Origin: Bacteroidota bacterium
Lineage (GTDB): Bacteria > Bacteroidota > Bacteroidia > Cytophagales > Cyclobacteriaceae
Assembly: GCA_003242315.1 (NCBI GenBank)
Contig: QGUY01000004.1
Location: 1 to 43,710, forward strand
Length of the DNA stretch: 43,710 bases
Direction of reading: 5' to 3'
Made by a program: the position numbers and the translations under genes. Of this stretch, positions 33,570 to 42,235 are shown in pieces. The notes beneath the pieces were generated by a model. That model was not told the DNA's origin. It saw only the letters and a program-made list of their open reading frames with translations, and ran no database searches. Numbering within the stretch: the stretch's first letter is position 1; every line of letters begins with the position of its first letter.

Positions 33570-33734
33570 CGTCGTCCAGTTGTAACCGATTCCGGGAGGT
33601 TTCCGGTTCGTTTTGCCGCAAATATGGCAAAATAAGTTTGCCCTTTCATCCGTTGTCAATTCTTTGTCCCGATGCCGCCAAAACGCAGGTTTTTGCGATC
33701 TGTGCAGGCAACCGGAAGGAAAGGTTTTCGTTTG

Positions 33735-33764
33735 TTTGTTTTGAAGAATTATATTTTATTTTTG
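33735..33764 (+). promoter_or_regulatory. Promoter of the DUF2795 gene
   Basis: TTTG at 33735-33738, an 18-base spacer, and TATTTTTG at 33757-33764. The predicted start near 33771 gives a leader of about 19 bases. Confidence 0.7.
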
Positions 33765-33789
33765 CGGAAAATTAGGGGGATAACAGAAA

Positions 33790-34011
33790 ATGTACTGGAC
33801 ACTCGAACTTGCTTCGTATTTGGAAGATGCGCCCTGGCCAGCCACGAAGGATGAGTTGATCGATTATTCGATTCGGTCAGGCGCGCCGCTTGAAGTCGTT
33901 GAGAACCTCCAGGAATTGGAGGACGACGGCCAGCCATACGAGAGCATTGAAGAAATCTGGCCGGATTATCCTACCAAGGAAGATTTCTTCTTCAACGAAG
34001 ACGAGTACTGA
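33790..34011 (+). CDS. Small acidic DUF2795 protein
   Basis: 73 residues, very acidic. It begins MYWTLELASYLEDAPWPATKDELIDYSIR and ends DYPTKEDFFFNEDEY. The pattern of a helical core (LEVVENLQELEDDGQ) matches the DUF2795 family. Function unknown; the acidic surface suggests protein binding. It has its own consensus promoter and a strong terminator, so it is a single-gene unit that should be well expressed. An AGGGGG run lies about 10 bases before the ATG. Confidence 0.85.
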   Translation: MYWTLELASYLEDAPWPATKDELIDYSIRSGAPLEVVENLQELEDDGQPYESIEEIWPDYPTKEDFFFNEDEY

Positions 34012-34042
34012 TCCCGATTGGGAACCAGAAAAAGACAGCAAG

Positions 34043-34071
34043 AAAGCTGACCTGAGGGTCAGCTTTTTTTT
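34043..34071 (+). terminator. Rho-independent terminator, shared with the ispD 3' end
   Basis: AAAGCTGACC (34043-34052) pairs with GGTCAGCTTT (34057-34066) around loop TGAG, then eight T's to 34071. It is strong for the DUF2795 transcript. The ispD stop codon (34061-34059) lies inside the stem; in that direction only a short T run follows. Confidence 0.9.
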
Positions 34072-34733
34072 CTTAACAATGCTGCAACTATTTCCAGGTC
34101 TTCCGCTGTTGTAATCTTTATGTTGTCGTAATGGCCCTCGACGAGCGTTATCGCGTAGCCATACCGTTCGACGACACTGGCATCGTCAGTAAGGGTGGCA
34201 TCTTCTTCGAGTTGGTATGCCTTGCGGAGGAGGGAGGCGCGAAACGTTTGCGGTGTCTGCACCATCCAGTACCGCGACCGGTCCACGGCGCGGGTCGTGT
34301 TGTCAATATCTTCTCTTAGCGATTCTTTGGGTCTTACAGCGGCAACCGCGGCACCGTGCCTGGCGGCGCTGGAAAATGTCGCAGCGATGAGTTCCTTCCG
34401 CACCAAGGGACGGACGCCATCGTGTACAGCCACCAGACCTTCACCCGTGATTTTCTCCAGGCCCCGTTTCACCGATTGAAAGCGCGTCGCTCCTCCCGTT
34501 TGCAAGGTGACGTCCACCTTGAAGGAATGCGCGTCACATAACCTCTTCCATGTGGAAATCTCGTCTTCCGGCAGCACCAGAATGATCTGGAGCGACTTTG
34601 AGTAGTCGAGGAAAGCGTTGATGGTGTGCATCAGGACCGGCAGTCCGTTCACCTCCAGGAATTGTTTGGGCACTTCGCTGTTGATCCGGGTGCCCTTGCC
34701 ACCCGCCACGATAATGGCGTACTCGATATTCAA
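34059..34733 (-). CDS. ispD: 2-C-methyl-D-erythritol 4-phosphate cytidylyltransferase
   Basis: 224 residues. The N-terminal nucleotide-binding motif AIIVAGGKGTRINSEVPKQFL is clear. Other family motifs are TGGATRFQSVKRGL, VAVHDGVRPLV, YWMVQTPQTFRA, ATLTDDASVVE and EGHYDNIKITTAEDLEIV. It transfers CMP to methylerythritol phosphate, the step after Dxr in the MEP pathway. The final codons (RKKS) lie in an A-run and the stop lies in the terminator stem. It follows queA by 29 bases on the same strand, so the two are probably co-transcribed. Confidence 0.96.
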   Translation of the reverse strand: MNIEYAIIVAGGKGTRINSEVPKQFLEVNGLPVLMHTINAFLDYSKSLQIILVLPEDEISTWKRLCDAHSFKVDVTLQTGGATRFQSVKRGLEKITGEGLVAVHDGVRPLVRKELIAATFSSAARHGAAVAAVRPKESLREDIDNTTRAVDRSRYWMVQTPQTFRASLLRKAYQLEEDATLTDDASVVERYGYAITLVEGHYDNIKITTAEDLEIVAALLRKKS

Positions 34734-34762
34734 TTCTTCAACTCTTCAGGATTCAACTGTTC

Positions 34763-35809
34763 TCACAGTATCAGCATGGCGTCGCCGTACGTGAGGAACC
34801 GGTATTTTTCCTTTTTGGCGATCTTGTAGGCCTCCATGATCAGTTCGTATCCGCCGAAGGCGCACGCCATCATGAGGAGGGTGGACTCCGGCATGTGGAA
34901 GTTGGTGATCATGGCGTTGCAGATCTTGAATTCGTAAGGTGGGAAGATGAACTTGTCTGTCCAACCCGACTTCACCTTGAGACGGTTGTTGGCCGACACG
35001 GCTGACTCAAGGGCGCGCATGGATGTGGTACCTACAGCGCACACGCGTTTCTTGTTGTCCAGCGCCTTGTTGACAGCGGCGACGGCTTCCGGTCCGACGA
35101 TAAAGTTTTCGGAATCCATCTTGTGTTTGGTAAGATCTTCCACGTCAACCTGACGGAAAGTACCAAGCCCAATGTGGAGTGTGATGAACACCATTTCCAC
35201 GCCGTTGATCTGAAGGCGTTTGAGCAGCTGCTTCGTAAAGTGCATGCCTGCGGTAGGAGCGGAGACAGCTCCCTTGTGCCGGGCGTAGATGGTTTGGAAC
35301 CGTTCCTTGTCTTCCGGCTTTACCTTGCGCTTGATGTATTTGGGCAGCGGTGTTTCGCCAAGGGTTTCCACGACCTTGTCAAAGGCTTCGGAGTCGCCAT
35401 CGAACAGGAAGCGGATGGTTCGCCCGCGCGATGTCGTGTTGTCGATAACTTCTGCGACCAGGTCGCCGTTGCCGAAGTACAGCTTGTTGCCCACCCGGAT
35501 TTTGCGTGCCGGGTCGACCAGCACATCCCAGAGGTGCATTTCCGCGTTGAGTTCGCGCAGCAGGAAGACCTCGATTTTGGCGCCTGTTTTCTCTTTCCGG
35601 CCGTACAAACGTGCCGGGAACACCATAGTATCATTCCCCACGAGGATGTCGCCTTCCTCGAAATAGTCGACCAGGTCCTTGAATATCCGGTGCTCAATTT
35701 CACCGGTATCCCTGTGTACAACCATGAGCCTCGATTCGTCACGGTTAGGAGCAGGTTCAAGGGCGATCAGGTTGTTGGGAAGTTCGAACTTAAATTCGGA
35801 TAGCTTCAT
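34763..35809 (-). CDS. queA: S-adenosylmethionine:tRNA ribosyltransferase-isomerase QueA
   Basis: 348 residues. It starts MKLSEFKFELPNNLIALEPA and contains RDESRLMVVHR, GDILVGNDTMVFPARL, ERFQTIYARHKGAVSAPTAG and ITLHIGLGTFRQV, all QueA hallmarks. It ends in the ITNFHMPESTLLMMACAF motif. QueA transfers the ribosyl group of S-adenosylmethionine to preQ1 at position 34 of tRNAs with GUN anticodons, making epoxyqueuosine. The ATG at 35809 replaces an upstream TTG at 35821. A TATTTTTG -7 box at 35866-35859 (minus) gives a leader of about 43 bases. Confidence 0.96.
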   Translation of the reverse strand: MKLSEFKFELPNNLIALEPAPNRDESRLMVVHRDTGEIEHRIFKDLVDYFEEGDILVGNDTMVFPARLYGRKEKTGAKIEVFLLRELNAEMHLWDVLVDPARKIRVGNKLYFGNGDLVAEVIDNTTSRGRTIRFLFDGDSEAFDKVVETLGETPLPKYIKRKVKPEDKERFQTIYARHKGAVSAPTAGMHFTKQLLKRLQINGVEMVFITLHIGLGTFRQVDVEDLTKHKMDSENFIVGPEAVAAVNKALDNKKRVCAVGTTSMRALESAVSANNRLKVKSGWTDKFIFPPYEFKICNAMITNFHMPESTLLMMACAFGGYELIMEAYKIAKKEKYRFLTYGDAMLIL

Positions 35810-35858
35810 AAAAGACGGCAAAATAAGCCGTGGGATGGCTACTTTTTTAATAAGGTTG

Positions 35859-35866
35859 CAAAAATA
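35859..35866 (-). promoter_or_regulatory. -7 box before queA
   Basis: TATTTTTG on the minus strand matches TAnnTTTG. No good -33 TTG lies at the right distance. A second, weaker TATTTTGC is at 35825-35818. Confidence 0.4.
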
Positions 35867-36003
35867 AGCGATTATTCGTGATTTGCGGAAAACAGGGGGA
35901 TGTTTTTGCCTCCGGAAGAAAAACAGGGATTTACTCTCAAATACCCGTAATTTAGCCCGCCTGTCGCCGACCCATAAGGCGCACTCACCGGACCGGAAGA
36001 GAG

Positions 36004-37269
36004 ATGAAGACCGTCCTCCAGATTCTTGAAAGTTTTCGTTTTGCCTGGAAAGCGCTCCGGGCTAACCTGCTGCGCACCATCCTGTCACTTCTGGGGGTGA
36101 CTATCGGCATATTTGCCATCATTTCTGTCCTCACCCTTGTCGACTCTCTCGAAAAGAACATAAAAGACAGCCTCAATTTCCTCGGCACGGGCGTAATCTA
36201 CGTCGAAAAGTGGCCCTTCCTGCCTGAAGCGGACGATCAGGAATACCGATGGTGGGATTTTCTGGCCAGACCCAATACGTCGTACAGCGACTACCGGTTT
36301 CTCGCCGCCAACCTGAAGCACCAAAGCGCCATTGCCATCTTTGCCCGGAGGGGCGACATTGTCGTCAAGCGGGGTAGCAACAGCATTGGCGATATCGACC
36401 TCGCCGGTGGCTCTCTGGGGTATGACGAGATCTTCGAAATGAAAATCAGCCAGGGCCGATTCTTCACCGGAGATGAAATCGAGGCTGGACGGAATGTTGC
36501 CGTGCTGGGCTACGAGGTAGCTCGCGCGCTGTTCCCCAACAACCAGGATCCCATTGGCGGTGAAGTAAAGATCAGAAATCTAAAGTACCGTGTCGTGGGT
36601 GTAATCGACCGGGAAGGGCAGTCGTTCCTCGGTACACCCAGCAACGACTACACGGTCATCGTTCCTTATCAGTCCTTCCGAAAATTGTTTCTCACGGGTA
36701 CGGGCAGGCGCTGGGAGATAAGTTCCCGTATTGGTGTCAAGGGTCACGAATACGATGTCGGACTCGTGGAACTCGAAAACGAAATCCGCGGCCTGCTGCG
36801 CGTGCGGCGCGGGCTGACTCCCAAAACACCTGACAACTTCGCACTGAATCGCCCCGAAGCCATTTTGAATGTCATCGGCAACCTTTTCGACGTGGTTAGC
36901 CTGGCGGGCTGGATCATCGGAGGTTTTTCCATCCTCGTCGGTGGGTTCGGCATTGCCAACATTATGTTCGTCTCGGTAAAGGAGCGCACCGCCATCATCG
37001 GCCTGCAGAAATCGCTGGGCGCCAAGAATTATTTCATCCTCTTCCAGTTCCTCTTCGAGGCAATCTTCCTTAGCCTCATTGGTGGTCTCGCCGGCCTGAC
37101 CATGGTCTACCTGATAACGTTTATTCCGCTGGGCAGCCTTGTCGTAGCGCTGACGCTGAAAAATATTGTCCTCGGCCTCGGCGTAGCCTCAACCATCGGT
37201 ATCGTTTCGGGTTTTGTGCCCGCGCTTATGGCCGCACGGATGGATCCCGTCGAAGCCCTGCGGGCGTAG
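36004..37269 (+). CDS. ABC transporter permease, MacB/FtsX family
   Basis: 421 residues. The layout is that of MacB-type permeases. One N-terminal membrane helix (LLRTILSLLGVTIGIFAIISVLTLVD) is followed by a large periplasmic domain (about 55-290), with FFTGDEIEAGRNVAVLGYEVARALF and DPIGGEVKIRNLKYRVVGVI. Then come three C-terminal helices (VVSLAGWIIGGFSILVGGFG; FLFEAIFLSLIGGLAG; VLGLGVASTIGIVSGF) ending ARMDPVEALRA. MacB systems use ATP-driven conformational change to push substrates across the outer membrane. The matching ATPase gene is not adjacent. It is convergent with recA. Confidence 0.93.
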   Translation: MKTVLQILESFRFAWKALRANLLRTILSLLGVTIGIFAIISVLTLVDSLEKNIKDSLNFLGTGVIYVEKWPFLPEADDQEYRWWDFLARPNTSYSDYRFLAANLKHQSAIAIFARRGDIVVKRGSNSIGDIDLAGGSLGYDEIFEMKISQGRFFTGDEIEAGRNVAVLGYEVARALFPNNQDPIGGEVKIRNLKYRVVGVIDREGQSFLGTPSNDYTVIVPYQSFRKLFLTGTGRRWEISSRIGVKGHEYDVGLVELENEIRGLLRVRRGLTPKTPDNFALNRPEAILNVIGNLFDVVSLAGWIIGGFSILVGGFGIANIMFVSVKERTAIIGLQKSLGAKNYFILFQFLFEAIFLSLIGGLAGLTMVYLITFIPLGSLVVALTLKNIVLGLGVASTIGIVSGFVPALMAARMDPVEALRA

Positions 37270-37286
37270 TCAGTTGCAACTAAAAC

Positions 37287-38321
37287 TCAGGCTTCGCTTT
37301 CTTCCAGAACTTTCTTGTTGTTCTCAACCGGGGCTACCTTTTCCTTAATGCGGCGCTCCAGTTCCTCCATGAGTTCAGGATTGTCTTCGATCAACTGCTT
37401 CACGGCATCGCGACCCTGGCCGAGTTTGTTGCCTTCATAGGAGAACCAGGAGCCGGACTTTTGTATGATGTTCAATTCTGTGCCGAGGTCGAGAATTTCA
37501 CCCGATTTTGAAATACCGCGCCCGTACATAATGTCGAACTCCACGACCTTGAACGGCGGCGCAACCTTGTTTTTCACCACCTTGACCTTCACCCGGTTAC
37601 CCGTGATGTCGTCAGCAGCTTCCTTGATCTGTCCGATCCTCCGGATGTCCAGCCGCACTGATGCGTAAAACTTGAGCGCATTACCACCGGTAGTTGTTTC
37701 CGGATTGCCGAACATCACCCCAATCTTTTCACGCAACTGGTTGATGAAGATGCAGGCGCAGCCCGTCTTGCTGATCGTACCCGTAAGCTTGCGAAGGGCT
37801 TGCGACATAAGTCGCGCCTGAAGTCCCATCTTGCTTTCACCCATTTCGCCTTCCAGTTCTCCCTTCGGAACCAGCGCCGCTACCGAGTCAATTACAATTA
37901 TGTCGATCGCTCCCGAACGGATCAGGTGATCCGCAATTTCCAGGGCCTGCTCGCCATTGTCCGGCTGTGAAATCAGCAAGTTCTCCGTATCAATGCCCAG
38001 CTTTTCAGCATAACTCTTATCAAAAGCGTGCTCAGCGTCAATAAATGCCGCAATACCACCCTTCTTCTGCGCTTCAGCAATGCAGTGCAGCGTGAGCGTC
38101 GTCTTACCCGATGATTCAGGGCCGTATATCTCAGTCACCCTTCCCCGCGGAATCCCGCCAATACCCAGGGCAAGATCCAACCCGAGCGAACCGGTAGAAA
38201 TCGATGGAATGTCTGCCACCCGCTCATCGCTCAACTTCATTACCGTGCCCTTCCCGAAGGTCTTTTCCAGTTTATCAATGGTCAGCTGCAGGGCTTTCAG
38301 TTTTTCTTTCGCGTCAGTCAT
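37287..38321 (-). CDS. recA: Recombinase RecA
   Basis: 344 residues. Walker A is GPESSGKTTLTL; Walker B lies in IDIIVIDSVAALVPKGELEG. The L2 loop GVMFGNPETTTGGNALKFYAS carries the signature. It promotes strand exchange and repair. The ATG at 38321 (MTDAKEKLKALQLT) is standard; a more upstream start adds 17 residues that overlap the leader hairpin. The 5' leader holds a small inverted repeat at 38342-38359. Confidence 0.98.
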   Translation of the reverse strand: MTDAKEKLKALQLTIDKLEKTFGKGTVMKLSDERVADIPSISTGSLGLDLALGIGGIPRGRVTEIYGPESSGKTTLTLHCIAEAQKKGGIAAFIDAEHAFDKSYAEKLGIDTENLLISQPDNGEQALEIADHLIRSGAIDIIVIDSVAALVPKGELEGEMGESKMGLQARLMSQALRKLTGTISKTGCACIFINQLREKIGVMFGNPETTTGGNALKFYASVRLDIRRIGQIKEAADDITGNRVKVKVVKNKVAPPFKVVEFDIMYGRGISKSGEILDLGTELNIIQKSGSWFSYEGNKLGQGRDAVKQLIEDNPELMEELERRIKEKVAPVENNKKVLEESEA

Positions 38322-38341
38322 AAATAAGGGTTGTTTTATGG

Positions 38342-38359
38342 TCCTGGTTTGGTCCAGGA
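38342..38359. promoter_or_regulatory. Inverted repeat in the recA leader
   Basis: TCCTGG-TTTGGT-CCAGGA, 6-base arms with a 6-base loop, 21-38 bases upstream of the recA ATG. It could be an RNA hairpin over the ribosome entry region or a repressor site. No LexA-type box was recognised. Confidence 0.4.
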
Positions 38360-38491
38360 TTGATAAGCACAAATTACGGCAACGCGGGTCAATATAAAAA
38401 TGGGATCAGCAAATCGCGACAGTAGTTGTCAGTAATAAATTCCTGTGTGCCGGCGTAGGAGAATTAACGTGCAGGGGGTATTTTACCCGCT

Positions 38492-39538
38492 ATGCGTATC
38501 GGAATGCGACGGCTGCTGCGGCGGGTTCTTCTTCTCCTTCTGATCCTGGTGGCCATCCTCACCATCAGGTACTTCGATCTGATCGTCTACGGCATCAGCC
38601 AGGCCAAAGGTCAGCTTACCATCGTCTGGGAAGCACGACCAGTGGAAGAGTTTCTCGCCGATCCTTTATACCCCGACACGCTCAAACAAAAACTCCTCCT
38701 GATCGACGAAGTTCGCACATTCGCCATCGATTCCCTCGGCCTGCGCGACACACGCAACTACAAAACGCTGTACGATCAGAAAGGAAAGGAGGTTATGTGG
38801 GTGGTTACGGCAAGCGAACGTTTTCGCCTCCAACCCTACTACTGGAAGTTCCCCATCCTGGGCTCTGTACCGTACAAAGGATTCTTCAACGAAGAAGCCG
38901 CACGCAAGCAAGCAGAAGCGCTGGCCGATGAGGGCTGGGATGTAAACGTACGCAACCCGGGAGGATGGTCGACATTGGGATGGTTCACCGATCCTATCCT
39001 CAGCAAAATGCTCGAACGCAATGCGGGTGATCTGGCCAGCCTCATCATTCACGAAATGGTTCACGCAACGATCTTCGTAAAAGACAGTGTCGACTTTAAC
39101 GAAAATCTCGCGTCATTCATTGGTGACCGTGGCGCGGAACTGTTTCTCAAGCATAAGTTCGGACCCGACAGCGAAGAGTATCGCAAATTCATTCAAGAAG
39201 ACAGCGACTACGTCGCTTTCGTCGACCACGTCCTCCGCGGAACGCAATACCTCGACAGCTTGTACGCGGCAATTGAATCCGAACCTGTTGCCACAAAGCA
39301 ACGACTCAAGGAGGCCATGATCCGACGCATCGTTACCACAATGGATACACTCACATTGTACTCCGGAAGGAAGCCTACCCGCCGGTTCAAAGGCCAGCTT
39401 CCCAACAACGCGTTCTTCATGTCGTTTATACACTACCAGTCCGGACAGGACGAGTTGATACAGGCCTGGAAGGAGCAGTTTGGAGGCGATCTGAAAGCAT
39501 ATATTGCCTACCTGAAAGAGCTTTATTCCGTTCTCTAG
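38492..39538 (+). CDS. Predicted membrane-anchored aminopeptidase (DUF2265-like)
   Basis: 348 residues. A basic N-terminus (MRIGMRRLLRRV) is followed by one hydrophobic helix (LLLLLILVAILTIRYF), so the body is periplasmic. The zinc motif HEMVH (His187, Glu188, His191) lies in SLIIHEMVHATIFVK, with a likely third ligand Glu204 in DFNENLASFIGDRGAE. This matches the predicted aminopeptidase family PF10023 as I know it. Substrate unknown. It is divergent from recA and about 100 bases upstream of the two-component genes. Another in-frame ATG at 38504 is possible. Confidence 0.85.
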   Translation: MRIGMRRLLRRVLLLLLILVAILTIRYFDLIVYGISQAKGQLTIVWEARPVEEFLADPLYPDTLKQKLLLIDEVRTFAIDSLGLRDTRNYKTLYDQKGKEVMWVVTASERFRLQPYYWKFPILGSVPYKGFFNEEAARKQAEALADEGWDVNVRNPGGWSTLGWFTDPILSKMLERNAGDLASLIIHEMVHATIFVKDSVDFNENLASFIGDRGAELFLKHKFGPDSEEYRKFIQEDSDYVAFVDHVLRGTQYLDSLYAAIESEPVATKQRLKEAMIRRIVTTMDTLTLYSGRKPTRRFKGQLPNNAFFMSFIHYQSGQDELIQAWKEQFGGDLKAYIAYLKELYSVL

Positions 39539-39601
39539 CGGTGGCGCGGTTAAGGAATTGTTAACAACAAGCGCCTGATTTTTAATTCACCTTTTTCTCC
39601 A

Positions 39602-39609
39602 TACTTTTG
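39602..39609 (+). promoter_or_regulatory. -7 box of the response-regulator gene
   Basis: TACTTTTG matches TAnnTTTG. At the -33 position there is a T-rich run but no TTG. The predicted start near 39616 gives a leader of about 22 bases. The palindrome TTGTTAACAA (39558-39567) lies upstream. Confidence 0.5.
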
Positions 39610-39637
39610 ACGCGAATCCCCGCACCTATTGCGACTC

Positions 39638-40321
39638 ATGGGTACCAAGCAATCGCAAAAGATTCTCGTGGTAGATGATGAAGAGCCCATCAGGGAACTC
39701 CTGAAATACAATCTTCAAAAGACTGGTTTTGAAGTGAAGACCGCCAGCGATGGAGAACAGGCGCTCGACATTGCAAAGAAGTTCCTTCCCGATGTGGTGC
39801 TGCTTGATATCATGATGCCCAAAATGGATGGCGTGGAAACCTGCAGGCGCCTTCGCGACAATCCGCAGCTGCAAAAGACTTTCATAATATTTCTGACAGC
39901 GCGTTCGGAAGAATACTCGGAGGTAGCTGCGTTTGAGGTCGGTGCTGACGACTACATTACGAAGCCGATAAAACCCCGCGCTCTTATCAGTCGTATCCAG
40001 GCGCTCTTCCGCAGGAATCAAAAGAAAAGTCCTGAGACCGTAGTCGCCGGTGATCTCGTTATCGATCGCGCCAGCTACACTGTAAAACTTAACGGCAGGG
40101 AAATATCGTTGCCAAAGAAGGAGTTTGAGTTACTCTTCTTCCTCGCACAAAATCCTAACAAGGTGTTTAGTCGCGAAGAGTTGTTGCAAAACATATGGGG
40201 TTCCGATGTGTACGTCCTTGCGCGCACGGTCGACGTGCATATCCGCAAGGTGCGAGAAAAGATCGGAGATGATTTCATCACTACGGTAAAAGGCGTCGGA
40301 TACAAATTCAGCCGTACGTAG
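39638..40321 (+). CDS. OmpR/PhoB-family response regulator
   Basis: 227 residues. The receiver domain has acidic pocket residues VVDDEEP, phospho-acceptor Asp57 in VLLDIMMPKMDG, Thr in FLTAR and Lys in DYITKPIKP. The C-terminal winged helix includes LPKKEFELLFFLAQNPNKVF and ARTVDVHIRKVREKIG, then TTVKGVGYKF. It is phosphorylated by the adjacent kinase and binds DNA. Sequence is closest in style to PhoB/PhoP-type regulators, but no phosphate genes are nearby. The ATG at 39638 is preferred over a TTG at 39629. Two bases separate its stop from the kinase start. Confidence 0.95.
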   Translation: MGTKQSQKILVVDDEEPIRELLKYNLQKTGFEVKTASDGEQALDIAKKFLPDVVLLDIMMPKMDGVETCRRLRDNPQLQKTFIIFLTARSEEYSEVAAFEVGADDYITKPIKPRALISRIQALFRRNQKKSPETVVAGDLVIDRASYTVKLNGREISLPKKEFELLFFLAQNPNKVFSREELLQNIWGSDVYVLARTVDVHIRKVREKIGDDFITTVKGVGYKFSRT

Positions 40322-40323
40322 GC

Positions 40324-41367
40324 ATGCTGTACAGCTCTCGGGTACTGGCCCTGTTGCTGGCGCTTTGCATCGCATTGATCACCACTCTCGGGCTTGCGCT
40401 CTTCCGCGCGGCAACCACCGCGATGCTCTCTGCCTCTTTTGTTATCAGCTTCTCCGTTTCCTATTTGCTGGTATTTTTTCTCCTTGAGTTTCTCGTCTTT
40501 CGCGAGATCAACAGAATTCATACACTGGTTACCAAGCTCCGCAAGAAGGAGCTTTCTGATTTGGGCAAGCAGCGATCCACTCCGCTGAATCCTCTTCGCG
40601 CCATCAACGAAGAGATCTATTCCTTCGCTGAGCTTAAGCAAAAGGAGATAGATGAACTCAAAAAGCTCGAAGCATTTCGAAGGGAGTTCATCGCCGACAT
40701 ATCTCACGAGCTGAAGACTCCTATTTTTGCCGCGCAAGGTTTTGTCCATACGTTACTGGACGGAGCAATAGACGACAAAGCGGTTAGAAATAAGTTTCTG
40801 AAAAAGGCCGCGCGTAGTCTTGACGGTCTTGACGCGCTCGTCGAGGACTTGCTTACGCTCTCACAAATTGAGACGGGTCAGGTTAAGATGCGCTTTGAAT
40901 CTGTTGAACTCTACAAACTCACTGAAGAGGTACTGGAGCAATTTGAAACGAAAGCGTCGAAACGCGGCATCAAACTCCGCATCAAGGGCGATCGACCCGC
41001 GACTGCGTATGCCGACCCGCTGCGGATCAGCCAGGTGTTGAGTAACCTCGTATCGAATGCGGTCAACCACTCGCACGATGACAGTGAAGTTGTGGTTCAT
41101 ATCGATCAGGGCAAGAGGTATGTAACGGTATCGGTAATAGACAAAGGAGAGGGGATTCCGCCGGAGCACATCAACAGGATTTTTGAGCGGTTTTATCGTG
41201 TAGATAAGAGTCGCAGCCGGGCAAAAGGGGGAACCGGACTCGGTTTGGCCATCGTTAAACACATACTGGAAGGTCATCATACACGTCCCGAAGTTGAGAG
41301 CACTCCGGGGAAGGGTTCTGTGTTTAGTTTTAAATTGCCGCGCAGCAAAGAAGTAATGGAACATTGA
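40324..41367 (+). CDS. Sensor histidine kinase
   Basis: 347 residues. Two membrane helices (about 5-27 and 36-59) are separated by a very short loop, so there is no large periplasmic sensor. A short coiled linker leads to the phospho-acceptor His128 in FIADISHELKTPI. The ATPase domain has the N box LSNLVSNAVNHS, G1 DKGEGIPP, the F box FERFYRVDKSRS and G2 GGTGLGLAIVKH. It resembles PhoR-type kinases of Bacteroidota. The signal may be sensed within the membrane or through a partner. It is translationally linked to the regulator upstream and overlaps the RluA gene at its stop. Confidence 0.95.
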   Translation: MLYSSRVLALLLALCIALITTLGLALFRAATTAMLSASFVISFSVSYLLVFFLLEFLVFREINRIHTLVTKLRKKELSDLGKQRSTPLNPLRAINEEIYSFAELKQKEIDELKKLEAFRREFIADISHELKTPIFAAQGFVHTLLDGAIDDKAVRNKFLKKAARSLDGLDALVEDLLTLSQIETGQVKMRFESVELYKLTEEVLEQFETKASKRGIKLRIKGDRPATAYADPLRISQVLSNLVSNAVNHSHDDSEVVVHIDQGKRYVTVSVIDKGEGIPPEHINRIFERFYRVDKSRSRAKGGTGLGLAIVKHILEGHHTRPEVESTPGKGSVFSFKLPRSKEVMEH

Positions 41368-42077
41368 GACAAAGAGTCAGATTCAGCGATATACTCCTTC
41401 GGGAGGACGACGATTACATGATCGTTAACAAACCTCCTGGCTTGTCCACCCTTCACGATCGTTCCGACCCGTTCAATCTCCTCGATCTCGCGCGGGAGTA
41501 TCATCCTGATGCGCAGGTATGCCACCGCCTCGACAAGGAAACTTCGGGGGTGCTGGTGCTTGCCCGGAATCCGGAAGCGTACCGCCACCTCGCCCTTCAG
41601 TTTCAGAATCGCACGGTTGACAAGGTTTACCAGGCGGTTTGTGACGGATTGCACGATTTTAACGAGACCATAGTGGATCGGCCGCTAAAGAAATCGGCCG
41701 ATGGAATTGTTCGGATTCACCGCGAAGGGCAGCCCGCTCAGACGGTTTTCAGTACAATTGCCGTGTATCGGATGCATACCCTGGTTTCCTGCCGTCCGAT
41801 AACCGGTCGCATGCACCAGATTCGCGTCCACCTGGCGTCGAAGGGAGCTCCCATCACGGGCGACACGGTTTATGGAGGGAAGCCGTTTTACTTGTCTTCC
41901 GTCAAGCGTCATTTCAATTTCGGGAAAGAAGGCATTGAGGAACCGCTGATGAAGCGGCTCGCCCTCCATGCCTTTTCCATTCGTTTCGAGGATCGGGCCG
42001 GGAGTCCTGTCACGATCGAGGCGCCCTTGCCAAAGGACATGCGCGCTCTGATCAGGCAACTGGAAGCAAACCGTTAG
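41364..42077 (+). CDS. RluA-family pseudouridine synthase
   Basis: 237 residues. The catalytic motif VCHRLDKETSGVLVLA carries Asp57. Other RluA motifs are YMIVNKPPGLSTLHD, DKVYQAVCDG and CRPITGRMHQIRVHLASKGAPITGD. It isomerises uridine in ribosomal or transfer RNA; which site is unclear. The likely start is a TTG at 41364 overlapping the kinase stop by three bases, since no ATG is available in frame and the next ATG would remove the first core strand. It is an odd co-transcription partner for a two-component system. Confidence 0.92.
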   Translation: MRQRVRFSDILLREDDDYMIVNKPPGLSTLHDRSDPFNLLDLAREYHPDAQVCHRLDKETSGVLVLARNPEAYRHLALQFQNRTVDKVYQAVCDGLHDFNETIVDRPLKKSADGIVRIHREGQPAQTVFSTIAVYRMHTLVSCRPITGRMHQIRVHLASKGAPITGDTVYGGKPFYLSSVKRHFNFGKEGIEEPLMKRLALHAFSIRFEDRAGSPVTIEAPLPKDMRALIRQLEANR

Positions 42078-42127
42078 AAACGCCATTTTTGCCGCACCAG
42101 GGCAGAAAACCAATTTCTTTAGCCAGC

Positions 42128-42158
42128 TTGCATATGAGGTACCAACCGGTTACCTTTG
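42128..42158 (+). promoter_or_regulatory. Promoter of the rplM operon
   Basis: TTG at 42128-42130, a 20-base spacer and TACCTTTG at 42151-42158. The arms AGGTA (42137-42141) and TACCT (42151-42155) form an inverted repeat with AACCGGTT between, overlapping the -7 box. Confidence 0.7.
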
Positions 42159-42164
42159 TGTCCC

Positions 42165-42235
42165 TTTTTGGCAGGAAGGGGTGTTTTCGGACACTAAAAA
42201 TGCCCGGTTTTTGTATTGACATTTAATATAATAGA
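42165..42235 (+). promoter_or_regulatory. Possible structured leader of the rplM operon
   Basis: About 70 bases lie between the predicted transcription start and the rplM start codon, longer than the 18-30 bases seen for most promoters here. It can form GGCA (42170-42173) with TGCC (42201-42204), enclosing GTGT (42181-42184) with ACAC (42191-42194) around a 6-base loop. Ribosomal operons are often feedback-regulated at such leaders. I recall an L13 leader motif described in Bacteroidia but cannot match it here. Confidence 0.4.

Noticed and set aside
33570..33659. 30-residue N-terminal extension of EttA
   Set aside because: It is not part of the family's start, and the typical MSDEKIIFSM start is at 33569.
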